Shown piece by piece: positions 6,437 through 6,979 of a stretch of 6,979 nt of DNA. The notes beneath the pieces were generated by a model. The model searched no databases. It was not told the DNA's origin and saw nothing but the letters and a program-made list of their open reading frames with translations. Both the position numbers and the translations under genes were made by a program. Numbering within the stretch: the first letter of the stretch is position 1; each line of letters opens with the position of its first letter. This DNA comes from Mycoplasmatota bacterium (GTDB lineage Bacteria; Bacillota_I; Bacilli_A; Izemoplasmatales; Izemoplasmataceae): the NCBI GenBank assembly GCA_030641535.1, contig DAOWHG010000035.1, positions 1 to 6,979 of the forward strand. The letters are read 5' to 3'.

Positions 6437-6758
6437 TTATATATTTATGATAATCGGTGGATTATTTTACCTTCTAGGAGGATTAGGTGTTTTAAGAATG
6501 CCTGACACATTTGATAGAATTCAAGCAGGAACAAAAGCAACTACACTTGGTGCATTTGCACTATTAATTGGAATCGGGATAGCTAATCCTGATTGGCTAT
6601 TAAAATCATTTTTAATAATTATATTTATAGCTTTAGCGAACCCAATCGGTTCAAGCGCGCTTGCCAAAGCTGCTTATAAAAGCTGTGAATTACCTAAAAA
6701 TTTAGTTCAAGACGATCTAAAAGAACTATTTGGAGGTGAAGATAATGGATCTAATTAA
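6423..6758 (+). CDS. mrpG: Mrp/Mnh Na+/H+ antiporter subunit G
   Basis: This 111-residue protein has the MrpG/MnhG (MbhC) pattern: a first helix with GGLFYLLGGLGVLR, then RMPDTFDRIQAGTKATTLG (25-43), the family hallmark, and two further membrane helices ending near ANPIGSSALAKAAY. The C-terminal tail is hydrophilic and acidic (LKELFGGEDN). The start at 6423 overlaps mrpF by 14 bases, and its own end overlaps the next gene by 14 bases, so the three are very likely translated as a coupled set. MrpG is a small membrane subunit required for assembly and activity of the antiporter complex in studied species. Confidence 0.92.
   Translation: MEIVSYIFMIIGGLFYLLGGLGVLRMPDTFDRIQAGTKATTLGAFALLIGIGIANPDWLLKSFLIIIFIALANPIGSSALAKAAYKSCELPKNLVQDDLKELFGGEDNGSN
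6732..6739 (+). promoter_or_regulatory. Ribosome binding site of the MbhD-like gene
   Basis: GGAGGTGA is a near-full Shine-Dalgarno match within the last codons of mrpG. Its GGAGG core ends 8 bases before the ATG at 6745. Confidence 0.8.
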
Positions 6759-6979
6759 TGTTGTTGAGATAGTTATATCTGTCTTATTAATTGTTTTAGC
6801 ATTTTTAGCAATTAATTCTAAATCGCTAATTAAATCTGTAATGTTTTTATCTTCTTTAAGTATGTTAGCTGTTCTTGGATTTGTAATTATGAAAGCCCCT
6901 GATGTTGCTGTAACAGAAGCAGTTATCGGTAGTGGATTAGTAACAAGTCTATTTGTGTTTACATTACTTGCCGTTAGAA
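6745..6979 (+). CDS. MbhD/DUF4040-type subunit (MrpA C-terminal-domain homologue), 3' truncated by window edge
   Basis: An open frame of 78 codons runs off the window end. It encodes an N-terminal helix (about 5-23), a short NSKS loop, a second helix (31-49) and then KAPDVAVTEAVIGSGLVTSLFVF (50-72). The APDVAxTEAxxGxG motif, with Glu58, is the mark of the MbhD/DUF4040 family, which corresponds to a domain near the C-terminus of the large MrpA subunit and to MbhD of membrane-bound hydrogenases; the Glu is thought to lie on the ion or proton path. Here it is a separate gene placed after mrpG. Start choice rests on the ribosome binding site at 6732-6739 and the 14-base overlap with mrpG. The missing part may include only the last helix, or a fusion to an MbhE- or MrpB-like domain. 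Confidence 0.85.
   Translation, partial: MDLINVVEIVISVLLIVLAFLAINSKSLIKSVMFLSSLSMLAVLGFVIMKAPDVAVTEAVIGSGLVTSLFVFTLLAVR

Overview
The window is strongly AT-rich and densely packed. All genes lie on the + strand, with Shine-Dalgarno sites of the GGAGG type and short or negative gene spacing. Tryptophan is coded by TGG, and TGA is used as a stop (end of mrpE), so the code looks standard bacterial (table 11). This suggests a low-GC Bacillota or a Mollicutes-related lineage that keeps the standard code (for example Haloplasma- or Izemoplasma-like). That placement is an inference from composition and gene content; there is no rRNA or other marker here.

Region 1 (about 1-4569) is a drug-export and translation-factor type cluster. 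It starts with the 3' part of an ABC-F ATPase (YdiF/Uup-like; its beginning lies outside the window). Two ABC exporter half-transporters follow almost without gaps. Their motifs are complementary: the first has a perfect LSGGQ signature but Asp at the catalytic glutamate position, the second has DE in Walker B but a degenerate LSVGQ signature. This is the pattern of a heterodimeric exporter with one working and one degenerate ATP site. A strong intrinsic terminator, whose stem contains the stop codon, ends this unit.

Region 2 (4570-4768) is the only substantial non-coding stretch, about 200 bp. It contains two perfect 12-bp palindromes, a weak terminator-like hairpin, and an 8-bp inverted repeat overlapping the -35 region of a likely promoter (TATAAT at 4741-4746).

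Region 3 (4769-6979) starts a second operon. The first gene encodes an uncharacterised protein with a Rossmann-type, SAM-methyltransferase-like fold. It is coupled to the ribosome binding site of mrpE, followed by overlapping mrpF, mrpG and the start of an MbhD/DUF4040-type gene cut by the window edge. The order E-F-G-MbhD is that of split Mrp cation/proton antiporters and of the antiporter module of membrane-bound hydrogenases, not the Bacillus order in which a large fused mrpA comes first. The genes beyond the window would decide between these. I see no mobile element, CRISPR array, tRNA or rRNA.
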